From an uncultured Clostridia bacterium (GTDB lineage Bacteria > Bacillota > Clostridia > Oscillospirales > Ruminococcaceae), in NCBI GenBank assembly GCA_947627875.1, contig CANQXS010000018.1, positions 1-49,811 of the forward strand: a stretch of DNA of 49,811 bases, given 5' to 3'. How positions within the stretch are numbered: position 1 is the stretch's first letter; every line of letters starts with the position of its first letter. The translations under genes were made by a program, and so were the position numbers. Positions 7,343-16,405 of this stretch are shown in pieces. The notes under the pieces are model-generated. The model worked only from the letters and a program-made list of their open reading frames with translations. It had not been told where the DNA came from and did not search any database.

Positions 7343-9067
7343 GTGAAAAGACTGCTTGCATACCTCAAGCCTTTCATTCCGAGAATGTCGCTCGGATTTC
7401 TCATCAAAGTTTTCGGAACGCTTGTTGAGCTCGCTATCCCCTGGATACTCTCGCATATCATCGACGACCTTATCCCACTCGGAGAGATCTCGCCGGTCGT
7501 GGTCTGGGGCTGCCTGATGATACTCTGCTCTCTTCTCGCCTGGATAGGCAACATCGCTGCCAACAGAATGGCTTCGGCGGTGGCGAGAGACTTCACCCGC
7601 GAGCTGAGGCACGACCTTTTTTCGAGGATATCCTATCTCTCGGAACGGCAGGTCGACGGCTTTACGATACCGTCGCTTATTTCGAGGGTCACAAGCGATA
7701 CTTACGTCCTTCATCAGACAGTCGGAATGATGCAGCGCCTCGGAGTAAGAGCCCCGATAATGCTCGTCGGCGGAGTTATTGTTACCCTCACCCTCGACCC
7801 AGTCCTCACCTTAATAATGGTAGCAACGCTGCCGATAGTCGGCGCGATAACCTTTATCGTCTCCCGCAAGGGCGCGAAGCTCTTTAAAATCGTTCAGAAG
7901 GGCTCAGACTCGATGCTCAGGGTGGTCCGCGAGAACGCGGTCGGCGTAAGGGTGATAAAGGCGCTCTCGAAGTCGGGCTACGAGCGCGAGCGCTTCAAAA
8001 AGGTCAACGACGAACTCACCGAGCGCGAAAGGGTAGCCGAAAAGACGATGGCTCTCATAAACCCCGTTATGAGCCTGCTTTTGAACCTCGGGATCGTCGC
8101 AGTTATCGTCGCGGGGGCTTACAGAGTTCAGTTCGGGCTCACGAAGGTAGGAAAGATAATCGCGTTTATGAACCTCTTTACCATCGTTCTCAACGCGCTT
8201 ATGGCGATAAACAGAATGTTCACTATGCTCTCCCGCGCGGCGGCTTCTTCGGCGCGTGTGCTCGAAGTCCTCGATACGCCTATGGAGCTCTACGAGACCG
8301 AGCCGCATTACAGCTTCCTGCCCGAAAACGCCCCGCATATCGCCTTTAAGGACGTTACCTTTAGATACGATCGCGGAAGCTTTGCCGTAAGGCATCTTAA
8401 CTTCGAGCTCGAGCGCGGCGAGACCCTCGGCATAATCGGCGCGACGGGAGCCGGAAAGTCAACGATTATCCGCGCACTGATGAGATATTACGACGTCGCC
8501 GAAGGCTCGATAGAAATAGACGGAGTAGATATCCGCGACTACGCCACTTCAGACCTCAGAGCGAAATTCGGCGTGGTCTTCCAGAACGACACCTTGTTTA
8601 AAGACACCGTCCGCGAGAATATCCGCCTCGGGCGGGATATTCCCGACGAAGAACTCGTCGAAGCCGCGAGACGGGCTCAGGCTATTAACTTCATAACCAA
8701 CCAGGGCGGGCTCGACGCCGAAGTAGCGATAAAGGGCGCAAACCTCTCGGGCGGGCAGAAGCAGAGGCTTCTTATCTCCCGCGCGCTCGCGGGCGATCCC
8801 GAGATACTTATTCTCGACGACTCCTCGAGCGCCCTCGACTATAAGACCGATTCGAGGCTCCGCGAGGAGATAAGGCTGCATTGCGCCGACTCCACGAAAA
8901 TAATAATCGCCCAGCGCATAAGCTCGATAATGCACGCCGAAAAGATTATCGTTATGGACAACGGAAACGTAGTCGGAATGGGCACTCACGACGAGCTGAT
9001 GCGCAGCTGCCCGCTTTACCGCGAAATCGGCGAATCCCAGATAGGCGAAGGGAGGGCTGCGGTATGA
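7343..9067 (+). CDS. ABC exporter half-transporter with degenerate ATPase site (subunit 1)
   Basis: The 574-residue protein joins an N-terminal six-helix exporter membrane domain (about 1-310) to an ATPase domain. Walker A is GATGAGKST (about 366), the signature is LSGGQKQR and the Walker B region is LILDDSSSALD. In that last motif the catalytic Glu is replaced by Asp, which marks the degenerate-site partner of heterodimeric exporters such as TM287/288 or BmrCD. The start is set at GTG 7343 because AAAGGAG sits 5 nt before it; an in-frame ATG at 7328 would precede that site. The gene overlaps the next by 4 nt (ATGA at 9064-9067), so the two products very likely form one efflux pump. The substrate is unknown; drugs, peptides or lipids are typical. 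Confidence 0.88.
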   Translation: MKRLLAYLKPFIPRMSLGFLIKVFGTLVELAIPWILSHIIDDLIPLGEISPVVVWGCLMILCSLLAWIGNIAANRMASAVARDFTRELRHDLFSRISYLSERQVDGFTIPSLISRVTSDTYVLHQTVGMMQRLGVRAPIMLVGGVIVTLTLDPVLTLIMVATLPIVGAITFIVSRKGAKLFKIVQKGSDSMLRVVRENAVGVRVIKALSKSGYERERFKKVNDELTERERVAEKTMALINPVMSLLLNLGIVAVIVAGAYRVQFGLTKVGKIIAFMNLFTIVLNALMAINRMFTMLSRAAASSARVLEVLDTPMELYETEPHYSFLPENAPHIAFKDVTFRYDRGSFAVRHLNFELERGETLGIIGATGAGKSTIIRALMRYYDVAEGSIEIDGVDIRDYATSDLRAKFGVVFQNDTLFKDTVRENIRLGRDIPDEELVEAARRAQAINFITNQGGLDAEVAIKGANLSGGQKQRLLISRALAGDPEILILDDSSSALDYKTDSRLREEIRLHCADSTKIIIAQRISSIMHAEKIIVMDNGNVVGMGTHDELMRSCPLYREIGESQIGEGRAAV

Positions 9068-10827
9068 GCGAACAGCGAGAAAAGATGAAAAAAACTGCGG
9101 TTTTGGGCAGGCTTATGCCCTATCTCTTAAGGCATAAGGAGCTTATGGCGCTCTGCATACTGCTGACGATAGGCGGAAACCTCCTCGGTCTCGCGGGACC
9201 TTATTTCTCGGGCTTTGCGATAGACGCAATAAAGCTCTCGGAGGACGGCAAGGGAGTAGACCTCTCGGCGGTTTGGCGCTATGCCGCGATAATGGCGGTG
9301 CTCTATGTCCTCTCGGGGCTGCTTTCCTACCTTCTTTCGCGGCTGATGATAGTCGTGAGCCGAAAAGTCGTCAACAGAATGAGAAAAGACGTTTTCGACA
9401 AGCTCACCGAGCTGCCCGTAGGGTATTTCGACCGCAACCAGACCGGCGACATTTTGAGCCGCATCTCTTACGACATCGACACAATAAACACCTCGCTCTC
9501 TCACGACCTCGTTCAGATTTTCGCGAGCGCGGTAACGGTTATCGGCGCGCTCGTTATGATGATCTCGATCTCTCCCCTGCTCGTTTTGGTGTTTGCGTTC
9601 ACTGTTCCGCTCTCGGTAATACTCACGAAGAAGATAACCGGCTTCACAAGACCGCTATTCAGAAAGCGCTCGGCAAAACTCGGCGAGCTCAACGGATTCG
9701 TCGAAGAGATGATAAGCGGTCAGAAAACCTTAAGAGCTTACAGCCAGGAGGAAAACACCGGCAAGAAGTTCGACGCCAAGAACGACGAGACCTCGGAAGC
9801 CTATTACCGCGCCGAGTATTACGGCAGTATGACCGGTCCTTCGGTAAACTTCGTTAATAACCTCTCGCTCTCGCTCGTGAGCTTCTTCGGGGCGGTGCTG
9901 TTCCTCAAAGGCTCGATCTCGATAGGAAACATCTCGACCTTCGTTCTGTATTCCCGAAAGTTCAGCGGACCGATAAACGAGGTCGCGAACATAATCGGCG
10001 AGCTTCAATCGGCATTCTCGGCGGCGGAAAGAGTGTTCAGGCTCCTCGACGAGCAGCCCGAGCCCGCCGACTCGGAAAAAGCATATGAACTCAACAACGC
10101 CCGCGGCGACGTAGACCTCGAGAACGTTCACTTCGGCTATACCGAGGACAAGGAGATAATCCATGGGCTTTCGCTCAAGGTCCCGAAGGGCGCGCTCGTT
10201 GCTATTGTAGGTCCTACCGGCGCGGGAAAGACGACGATAGTAAACCTTCTTATGCGATTTTACGACGCCGACAGCGGCGAAATAAAGCTCGACGGAAACC
10301 CGATAAAGGACCTCACCCGAAAGAGCCTGCGGCTCAACTACTCGATGGTTTTGCAGGACACCTGGCTCTTTAACGGAACGGTGAGCGAAAACATCGCCTA
10401 CGGAAGCGAATCGGCGACTAAGGAGGACATCGAGCGGGTCTGCCGCGCCTGCGGTATCCACGACTACATCGAGACCCTCCCCGAGGGCTACGACACCGTT
10501 TTGGACGACGACGGCTCGAACATCTCGAAGGGGCAGAAGCAGCTTATGACCATCGCCCGCGCGATGCTGCTCCCCTCTTCGCTTCTGATACTCGACGAGG
10601 CGACCTCTAACGTAGACACACGCACCGAAATGCAGATACAGCGGGCAATGCGCGCGCTTATGGCGGACAAGACCTGCTTTGTTATCGCCCACAGGCTCTC
10701 GACAGTAAGGAACGCCGACATAATTTTGGTCGTCAGAGACGGCGAAATAGTCGAGCGCGGCACCCACGACAGCCTTATGAGCGGCGACACCTTCTATAAA
10801 CAGCTCTACAACGCGCAGTTTGCGTAA
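9064..10827 (+). CDS. ABC exporter half-transporter with intact catalytic Glu (subunit 2)
   Basis: The 587-residue partner has the same membrane-plus-ATPase layout: Walker A GPTGAGKTT (about 383), a variant signature ISKGQKQ in place of LSGGQ (about 486), and Walker B LILDEATSNVD with intact Glu (about 508). Together with subunit 1, each composite ATP site is built from one normal and one altered half, the known asymmetric design of heterodimeric exporters. The frame is open much further upstream (to 8881), but that stretch is antisense-like and inside subunit 1. ATG 9064 has GGAGGG 7 nt before it and sits in an ATGA overlap. A strong terminator follows at 10841. Confidence 0.88.
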   Translation: MSEQREKMKKTAVLGRLMPYLLRHKELMALCILLTIGGNLLGLAGPYFSGFAIDAIKLSEDGKGVDLSAVWRYAAIMAVLYVLSGLLSYLLSRLMIVVSRKVVNRMRKDVFDKLTELPVGYFDRNQTGDILSRISYDIDTINTSLSHDLVQIFASAVTVIGALVMMISISPLLVLVFAFTVPLSVILTKKITGFTRPLFRKRSAKLGELNGFVEEMISGQKTLRAYSQEENTGKKFDAKNDETSEAYYRAEYYGSMTGPSVNFVNNLSLSLVSFFGAVLFLKGSISIGNISTFVLYSRKFSGPINEVANIIGELQSAFSAAERVFRLLDEQPEPADSEKAYELNNARGDVDLENVHFGYTEDKEIIHGLSLKVPKGALVAIVGPTGAGKTTIVNLLMRFYDADSGEIKLDGNPIKDLTRKSLRLNYSMVLQDTWLFNGTVSENIAYGSESATKEDIERVCRACGIHDYIETLPEGYDTVLDDDGSNISKGQKQLMTIARAMLLPSSLLILDEATSNVDTRTEMQIQRAMRALMADKTCFVIAHRLSTVRNADIILVVRDGEIVERGTHDSLMSGDTFYKQLYNAQFA

Positions 10828-10840
10828 AGACAGACAATAT

Positions 10841-10872
10841 AAAAGCGCTCCGAAGAAAAGGAGCGCTTTTTT
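10841..10872 (+). terminator. Intrinsic terminator of the exporter operon
   Basis: AAAAGCGCTCC pairs with GGAGCGCTTTT across an 8-nt loop, followed by TTGTTT. Its A-tract side may also serve the convergent GH43 gene that ends at 10923. Confidence 0.85.
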
Positions 10873-10922
10873 GTTTATTTCGGGGTGCAGAAATCGCCCC
10901 GATGATTTCAGCCGGCTTCGAC

Positions 10923-12512
10923 CTATTCACCTTCCTCAATGAATTTCCAGGTGCCGAGCTCTATCCCCTCTCCCGAGAATACGAGGTAAACGTCGTGGAG
11001 CCTGCCGCCGAAGCTCTCGAAGCCCGCCGACTTGACCCAAGCGAAATCTTCGTTATCGAATTCGATGAAGGATACCGGCGCGGAATCGGCGCTGTCGAGC
11101 CTTACCTCGAGCCTGCCCTCTCCCTTTACCGAGGCTCTGAATTCCGAAGCGCCGTAGCCGAAGTCGCAGTTCTTGACGCATATATATGCGCCTTCGCCGA
11201 GGCTCTTCGAAGCGGGGTTTGTTTCATCGTCGGTAAAACCTACGTCGGCGCTTGTGAACATAACCGACCCGGGGTTTTCGGCGTAGGGGTCGAGCGGCTT
11301 TATCTGCGCGACGCCCTTATAGGTAGCGGCGGTTATCGGGATAGTGCCGTCGGAATTTATCGGCAGATAATCCACCATAAGGCTGCGGAATCCGTCATCG
11401 CTGCCGTTGAGCTCCTCTAAAAGCATAGTGTGGTGAAGAATATAGTTTGTTCCCTCATATTTAATGAAGTGGGTATGGTTGTTTGACCATCTCATTCCCG
11501 AGCCGCCCTTGGCGTTCTCGCCGGCGTTATAGAAGTATGCGCCCTTATATTCCCAACTCTCCGAGACGAGCGGGGTGGTTGTCGTCATATAAGACATCGA
11601 GCAGGCAGGCGGCGCGGGAATATCGCCGTAATCGTCCTTCCAGCAGAGGCTGTGATTCTGCCAGTCGTTGCAATAGGTGTAATAATAAACGCCGTCGATA
11701 TAGTTGAGCTCGCTCGCCTCGAAGAAATATGGCGCGTCGATGGAAACAAACTCGCTGTCGAAGGAGATAAGGTCGTCGCCGAGGCGGGCTATCTTAGGTA
11801 TGCTTGTATGCATAACGCCGTCGCCGTTGGGGGCTCCTCCGCCGAAAGCAAGCCAGCCTATGCCGTTTTCGTCTATAACCGCTCCGGGGTCAAAGGGCGC
11901 GGGGCAGTTTTCGAGCCCGGGCATATCCTGATAGACGAGCGGTCCGCCCAAAGGGTCGCTCCAGCCGACTACAGGGTCGGTAGAGGTTATAACTCCCACG
12001 CCCGCGCCGCTGTTTGAGAAGTAGAGGTAAAAATGAGTAAGACCGTCGTCTTCGACCCTCGAAATTATTGAAGGAGCCCAGGAATTGTATATCCAGGGCG
12101 CGATCTCGCCGACGTTTATGATGCCGTGGTATACCCAGTTGACCATATCGTCGGTAGAGAAGATGACGAGCGACTTGATATATTCGTATCCTCCGCCGTT
12201 GCCCTTGCCCTTTACCTCAAACTGCTGATTGTCGTTGGTGCCGTAAACGTATAGCCTGCCGTTGTATTCAACGCCGGTAGGGTCGGCGCAGTAGATGTCG
12301 GACGAAAGCGGGTTAGCCATATCGGCGGTCTTATAAAGGTTTTCGCTCACCTTGTTTATCGCGACGCCTCCGCTAAGGCTTTCGAGAACGTTCTCCTCGG
12401 CGACCGATGCCGCGGTCGTTTCTGCGGTTTGTTTCAAATCTGTCTCCTCCTTGGTGCAGCCCGCGCTCAAGAGCATAACGGCGCTGAGAATCAATGCTGT
12501 GAATTTTTTCAT
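10923..12512 (-). CDS. GH43-family glycoside hydrolase lipoprotein with C-terminal CBM6-like domain
   Basis: The 529-residue protein starts with a lipoprotein signal (lipobox LSAGC, Cys 19), so it should sit on the outside of the membrane. Residues about 75-400 look like the five-bladed propeller of GH43. The expected triad is visible: Asp 77 in ADPTG, Asp 208 in APFDPG and the general acid Glu 265 in FFEASE. GH43 enzymes release L-arabinose or D-xylose from arabinan, arabinoxylan and similar polymers. About 430-528 (RLEVRLDSADS, HDVYLVF) resembles a CBM6-type binding module. I set the start at ATG 12512, preceded by AAAGGAG and opening a proper signal peptide; the longer frame to 12593 lacks both. 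It is divergent from the sensor-regulator at 12671, its likely controller. The exact substrate is not settled. Confidence 0.85.
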   Translation of the reverse strand: MKKFTALILSAVMLLSAGCTKEETDLKQTAETTAASVAEENVLESLSGGVAINKVSENLYKTADMANPLSSDIYCADPTGVEYNGRLYVYGTNDNQQFEVKGKGNGGGYEYIKSLVIFSTDDMVNWVYHGIINVGEIAPWIYNSWAPSIISRVEDDGLTHFYLYFSNSGAGVGVITSTDPVVGWSDPLGGPLVYQDMPGLENCPAPFDPGAVIDENGIGWLAFGGGAPNGDGVMHTSIPKIARLGDDLISFDSEFVSIDAPYFFEASELNYIDGVYYYTYCNDWQNHSLCWKDDYGDIPAPPACSMSYMTTTTPLVSESWEYKGAYFYNAGENAKGGSGMRWSNNHTHFIKYEGTNYILHHTMLLEELNGSDDGFRSLMVDYLPINSDGTIPITAATYKGVAQIKPLDPYAENPGSVMFTSADVGFTDDETNPASKSLGEGAYICVKNCDFGYGASEFRASVKGEGRLEVRLDSADSAPVSFIEFDNEDFAWVKSAGFESFGGRLHDVYLVFSGEGIELGTWKFIEEGE

Positions 12513-12542
12513 AATTAACTCCTTTCGCTGAGTTTTGAGACC

Positions 12543-12570
12543 ATTATACAGCTCCGAAGCAAAAAAGCAA
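12543..12570 (-). promoter_or_regulatory. Promoter of the GH43 gene
   Basis: On the minus strand TTGCTT (12570-12565) and TATAAT (12548-12543) are 16 nt apart, about 30 nt before the start codon at 12512. Confidence 0.6.
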
Positions 12571-12622
12571 TACGGAATATTCAAATTCTCCACCTTTTCA
12601 CCATAATATCAACCTTAATTGT

Positions 12623-12651
12623 TTGACATTTGCTCATTTGCATATTACACT
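12623..12651 (+). promoter_or_regulatory. Promoter of the sensor-regulator gene
   Basis: TTGACA at 12623-12628 and TACACT at 12646-12651 are 17 nt apart. It lies back to back with the GH43 promoter in a 158-nt divergent intergenic region. Confidence 0.6.
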
Positions 12652-12670
12652 TTAATTAGGGGGCGATTAT

Positions 12671-14779
12671 ATGACAGGCTGTATCGCGGTTTTAACCACA
12701 AGAGCGGAGGCGAGCGAGAGAAAGGATATTCTTTCGGGGATAGGAAAGGCGGCTTTTTCGCAGGGGTTATCCGTCGCGGTATTTTCAAATATCTACAATC
12801 ATTGGATAAACGACAGCTTGCTCAACTTTGAAAACGTCATTTACAACCTCTTCGACCCGAAGCTCTTCGACGGAGTTATAATAGACGCCGAGGCTTTTCC
12901 GAATATAGAGGGAATGAAGATAACAGACGGCGCAGTCGAAAAGATACGCGCGGCGAAGATCCCCTGTGTTGCTGTCGACGGAAAGATTGAAGGGCTTATG
13001 AGCCTCAGCTCGGACGACTCCGACGACCTCGAGCTCATAGCGGAGCACCTTATCTGCGGTCACGGCTACAAAAGGATAGACGTTTTAACGAGCGACAGCG
13101 GCGGAAGCATCTCTGAGCGGCGCCTCGAGGGGATAATGCGGGCTTTTTCGCGCCACGGCATAACCCCCGCCGAAAGCAGGATAATCCACAGCGGCAACTT
13201 CTGGGACGACTCGGGCGAGGCGCTCGGAAAGAGGTATGCCTGCGGCGAGCTTTCTCTCCCCGAAGCGGTAATATGCCTCAACGACTATATGGCTTTCGGG
13301 CTCTGCAAGGCGCTGACCGACGCGGGGATAAAAATACCCGACGACGTTGCGGTCACGGGCTACGACACCAACGAGGACAGAGTCCTGCATTACCCATATT
13401 TAACGAGTATGCGCCGCGACAGGCATTCGCTCGGGATAAAGGCGGTCGAAATGATAACCGGAAAGCGCTGCCCGATACCCAAAAAGGTAAACGAAATAGT
13501 ATACGGTATGTCCTGCCCCTGCGGGCTTAGGGACGACCAGATACGCAGCGACGTCTCAAAAACTTATGCGACTTGGGACAGGACGGTCATAGGTCCTTAC
13601 CTTCAGTTTTCGGGAAGCCTGACCGCCTGCCGCACCCTTTCGGAATACACTTCGGTCCTCTCGGAGTATTTCTATATACTCCGGCCCTCGGAAAAGCTCT
13701 TTCTTTGCATCGACAGCGAATGGAACAGCCCGAAATTCAGCGGCGAGGAGTTTATGAGGATAGATATCGACGGCGGCGGCTTTACCGCTCCCCAAACGGT
13801 AAGCGGCGGAAAGCTCGTTGAAAATATCCTTGCCGGCGGCTCGCCCGCGATGTATTATTTCAGCCCGCTTTATTACCAGATGAGGCTTTTCGGATATACC
13901 GTTTTAAAGATAAGCTCCCCCGAAAGCTACGATTTCAGCTTTTTGGACTGGAGCAAGACCGCGGGCAACACACTCGAATTTCTGAGAATGAAAAACGATA
14001 TAGACTACCTCACTCAATGCCGAAAGGTCTCGGAGCTCTACGATTCGCTGACCGGCTTTTACAACCTCGGGGAATTTCGGAGCATTACCGGAGTTATGGA
14101 GCCCTCGGAGCTTGAGGAATGCGAGATATTTGCCGTAAGGCTCGGGATTCCCGAAGGCACCGGCTTTTCGCTCGGCGAAAACTTTAAGAGCGAGGTCATA
14201 TCCGCAGTGGCTTCGGCGCTTAAAAGCACCGTGAAAAACCACGAGGTCCTCTGCCGCGCTAAGGACACGCTCTTTTTGATCCTTGTAAAGAACCCGGACG
14301 AATATTTCTTCGACCGCATAAAGGCGATGGTCTGCTGCGCGGTATGCTCAAGCGGCAGCGCTGAGCTTATAAGCGTTAAATTCGAGAGCTGCCGCGCCGA
14401 CGGAATGGAGAGCCTTTTAAAAGCCGACCCGAGCGGTCAGGCTCCCTCGGACGGACCTTATTACAGGACGATGCTCCAGATAAGGTCGCGGATATATTCC
14501 TCACCGAAGCGCGCTCCCTCAAAGGAGAGCGAGGCAAAGGCTCTCTGCCTGAGCCCGGGGTATTTCGCGGCGGTCTACAGGAACACCTTCGGAGTGAGCT
14601 ATCAGAGCGACTGCATAAACGCGAAGATAACGCTCGCAAAATATCTTTTATGCACAACGGTTATGAGCGTTTTCGCCGTTGCGAACACCTGCGGCTATAA
14701 CGACGAAAAGTATTTTGCAAGGCAGTTTCGGCAGCTCACGGGCTGCTCGCCGGTACAATACAGAAACGCCGCCTACTGA
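12671..14779 (+). CDS. Three-part sugar-sensing regulator: LacI-like sensor, degenerate GGDEF-like segment, AraC helix-turn-helix
   Basis: The 702-residue protein has no N-terminal DNA-binding domain. It opens directly into a periplasmic-binding-protein fold as found in LacI/GalR and XylR sensors (about 1-275; DDVAVTGYDTNEDRVLHYPY is the typical end of that fold). After a middle region, about 457-600 begins with the GGDEF-family hallmark YDSLTGFYNLGEF but lacks any GG[DE]EF active site, so it is probably structural or ligand-binding. The C-terminus (about 617-702) is an AraC-type double helix-turn-helix (ANTCGYNDEKYFARQFRQL, GCSPVQY). It probably senses a sugar directly and activates the surrounding catabolic genes. 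A G-rich ribosome binding site precedes the ATG. It is divergent from GH43 and upstream of the binding-protein gene. The domain calls at both ends are firm; the middle is tentative. Confidence 0.85.
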   Translation: MTGCIAVLTTRAEASERKDILSGIGKAAFSQGLSVAVFSNIYNHWINDSLLNFENVIYNLFDPKLFDGVIIDAEAFPNIEGMKITDGAVEKIRAAKIPCVAVDGKIEGLMSLSSDDSDDLELIAEHLICGHGYKRIDVLTSDSGGSISERRLEGIMRAFSRHGITPAESRIIHSGNFWDDSGEALGKRYACGELSLPEAVICLNDYMAFGLCKALTDAGIKIPDDVAVTGYDTNEDRVLHYPYLTSMRRDRHSLGIKAVEMITGKRCPIPKKVNEIVYGMSCPCGLRDDQIRSDVSKTYATWDRTVIGPYLQFSGSLTACRTLSEYTSVLSEYFYILRPSEKLFLCIDSEWNSPKFSGEEFMRIDIDGGGFTAPQTVSGGKLVENILAGGSPAMYYFSPLYYQMRLFGYTVLKISSPESYDFSFLDWSKTAGNTLEFLRMKNDIDYLTQCRKVSELYDSLTGFYNLGEFRSITGVMEPSELEECEIFAVRLGIPEGTGFSLGENFKSEVISAVASALKSTVKNHEVLCRAKDTLFLILVKNPDEYFFDRIKAMVCCAVCSSGSAELISVKFESCRADGMESLLKADPSGQAPSDGPYYRTMLQIRSRIYSSPKRAPSKESEAKALCLSPGYFAAVYRNTFGVSYQSDCINAKITLAKYLLCTTVMSVFAVANTCGYNDEKYFARQFRQLTGCSPVQYRNAAY

Positions 14780-14784
14780 ACGTA

Positions 14785-14802
14785 AAAAAGCGGAAGCTTT
14801 TT
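14785..14802 (+). terminator. Small tetraloop hairpin between regulator and binding-protein gene
   Basis: AAAAAGC and GCTTTTT pair around GGAA immediately after the regulator stop. It is a weak, AT-rich terminator at best, so read-through into the binding-protein gene is likely. Confidence 0.45.
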
Positions 14803-14839
14803 ATATATCAAAGACTGTAACGAAAGGATCGATAACAAA

Positions 14840-16279
14840 ATGACAAAGAAAATAATCGCCGTTTTTCTGGCTCTGCTCACGGTCATCGCGCTCGTGGGCT
14901 GCGGCAGCAATAAGCGCAAGCCCATCGAGCTCACGCTTTCGTCGGAGGACTCGGAAGCCATTCTTGCGGCAGCGGGAATAAGGCTCCCCGACGAAGCCGA
15001 TACCCCCGCCGCGGGCTCGACCATCAAGTATTACAGCTGGGGCGACTTCGTTCACAACTATGACGACGACGAAATAATCCAGACCGGCTACTGGACCTTC
15101 CACCAAAAATACGGCTGCGAGGTGGAATGGATAGAATGCACCTGGGGCGAGCGCTTCGATAAGCTCGCGAACCTTGTTCTGACCGGCGACGCGCCCGACT
15201 TTTACGACGCCTACGCCGAGACCTTCCCGCAGTATTACCTGACCGGCGTGTTCCAGTCGGTAGACGACTACGTCGATTACACCGACCCGCTTTGGTTGGA
15301 TATAAAGGAGTTTGCCGATAAGTTCTTCTCGCTCGGCGACAAGCACTATATGTTTGTTACCGACGCGACCTTTAACAACGTCTGCGCCTACAACCGCAGA
15401 GTTATAACCGAATACGGCTTCGACGACCCCGCTCAGCTCTTCTACAACGACGAGTGGACCTGGGACGTATTCTACGACATGTGCCTCGATTTCAGCGACC
15501 CCGACGCCGACAGATATGCGATAGACGGCTGGGGCGCAAACGGAGCTTTTCTGACCTCTTCGGGGACGATGCTCGTTACCCTTGACCCCGAGAGCGCGAA
15601 ATTCGTCTCGAATATCGACGACCCGAGGCTCGAACGCGCGGCGGGATACCTGTATGAACTCAACAAGAACGAGTGCAGCTATCCTATGTGGGCGCACGGG
15701 TCTACCAGAAACGGCGGAGCCGAGGGCGCGGGAATGAACGAAGGGCTCTGCCTGTTCTGGATGAGAGGCTCCTGGACCTTTACCGGACCCGTTGACGAAA
15801 TTTCTCCCGTCTGGGGCGACGTTGCCGCGGGCGAGCTGATGTTCTGCCCGATACCGAGAGACGAAAACGGCGACGGCAACTACTACGTCGATACGATCCC
15901 CTCCGGAGTATGCCTTATAGTCGGCTCGCAGAACCCAGAGGGCGTGGGGCTTTACGCAGCCTGCTGCCGCTTCAAGACTATCGACCCTAACGTTATAGAC
16001 ATCGACCGCAAGCAGCTCAAGGAGACCTATCTCTGGACTCAGGAAATGCTCGATATGTACGATACTCTGTATGCGCTCGCTCACGCCCACAGCACGGTTA
16101 TCGACTACGAGGGCGGTCTCGGCGCGGTTTCAAGCGCAATATCGGACTGCCAGAACATAACCCTCACCCAGAACCCGACCACCTGGGCGCAGTCGAAGGA
16201 GGCAAACAGAGACAGGATAGACAACCTGCTCTCGATCCTGAACAGCGATATACAGGATTTCGTTGCAAACGGCGGCTGA
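14840..16279 (+). CDS. Extracellular solute-binding lipoprotein (sugar ABC type), orphan
   Basis: The 479-residue protein has a lipoprotein signal (lipobox ALVGC, Cys 21) and the fold signature of family-1 extracellular sugar-binding proteins: TIKYYSWGDF near the mature N-terminus, then an aromatic-rich body (GTMLVTLDPESAKFV; a Trp-rich MRGSWTFTGP). It would capture an oligosaccharide at the cell surface and hand it to an ABC permease. No permease or ATPase gene of that type lies next to it, so it must share a permease encoded elsewhere or act as a sensor. It follows the regulator by 60 nt and is closed by a terminator at 16297. A weak AAAGGA about 12 nt upstream is the only ribosome binding site seen. 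Confidence 0.82.
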   Translation: MTKKIIAVFLALLTVIALVGCGSNKRKPIELTLSSEDSEAILAAAGIRLPDEADTPAAGSTIKYYSWGDFVHNYDDDEIIQTGYWTFHQKYGCEVEWIECTWGERFDKLANLVLTGDAPDFYDAYAETFPQYYLTGVFQSVDDYVDYTDPLWLDIKEFADKFFSLGDKHYMFVTDATFNNVCAYNRRVITEYGFDDPAQLFYNDEWTWDVFYDMCLDFSDPDADRYAIDGWGANGAFLTSSGTMLVTLDPESAKFVSNIDDPRLERAAGYLYELNKNECSYPMWAHGSTRNGGAEGAGMNEGLCLFWMRGSWTFTGPVDEISPVWGDVAAGELMFCPIPRDENGDGNYYVDTIPSGVCLIVGSQNPEGVGLYAACCRFKTIDPNVIDIDRKQLKETYLWTQEMLDMYDTLYALAHAHSTVIDYEGGLGAVSSAISDCQNITLTQNPTTWAQSKEANRDRIDNLLSILNSDIQDFVANGG

Positions 16280-16296
16280 TAATAAAAGCCCGTTCT

Positions 16297-16328
16297 CCCC
16301 GACAGTACGAAGAGTATTGTCGGGGATT
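16297..16328 (+). terminator. Intrinsic terminator of the binding-protein gene
   Basis: CCCCGACAGTA pairs with TATTGTCGGGG (one G-U pair) around a 7-nt loop, followed by ATTTGAT. Confidence 0.7.
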
Positions 16329-16340
16329 TGATATTATAGG

Positions 16341-16370
16341 TTGACATTTCTGCCGGCAAAACGCTATAAT
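16341..16370 (+). promoter_or_regulatory. Sigma-A promoter of the glycosidase gene
   Basis: TTGACA at 16341-16346 and TATAAT at 16365-16370 are 18 nt apart, 35 nt upstream of the start codon at 16406. Confidence 0.75.
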
Positions 16371-16405
16371 CAAATCAGACGGAATAAAACAAAGGAGAAA
16401 AGAAT

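Noticed and set aside
8881-9063. Upstream extension of the second exporter gene
   Set aside because: The extension overlaps the end of subunit 1 and is arginine-rich out-of-frame sequence. ATG 9064 has a GGAGGG site and an ATGA overlap.
9730-10767. A 345-codon minus-strand frame opposite exporter subunit 2
   Set aside because: It is a shadow of the ATPase gene with no domain of its own and no start signals.
14801-16090. A 429-codon minus-strand frame opposite the binding-protein gene
   Set aside because: It is antisense to a clear lipoprotein gene, has no family resemblance, and its composition mirrors the sense codons.
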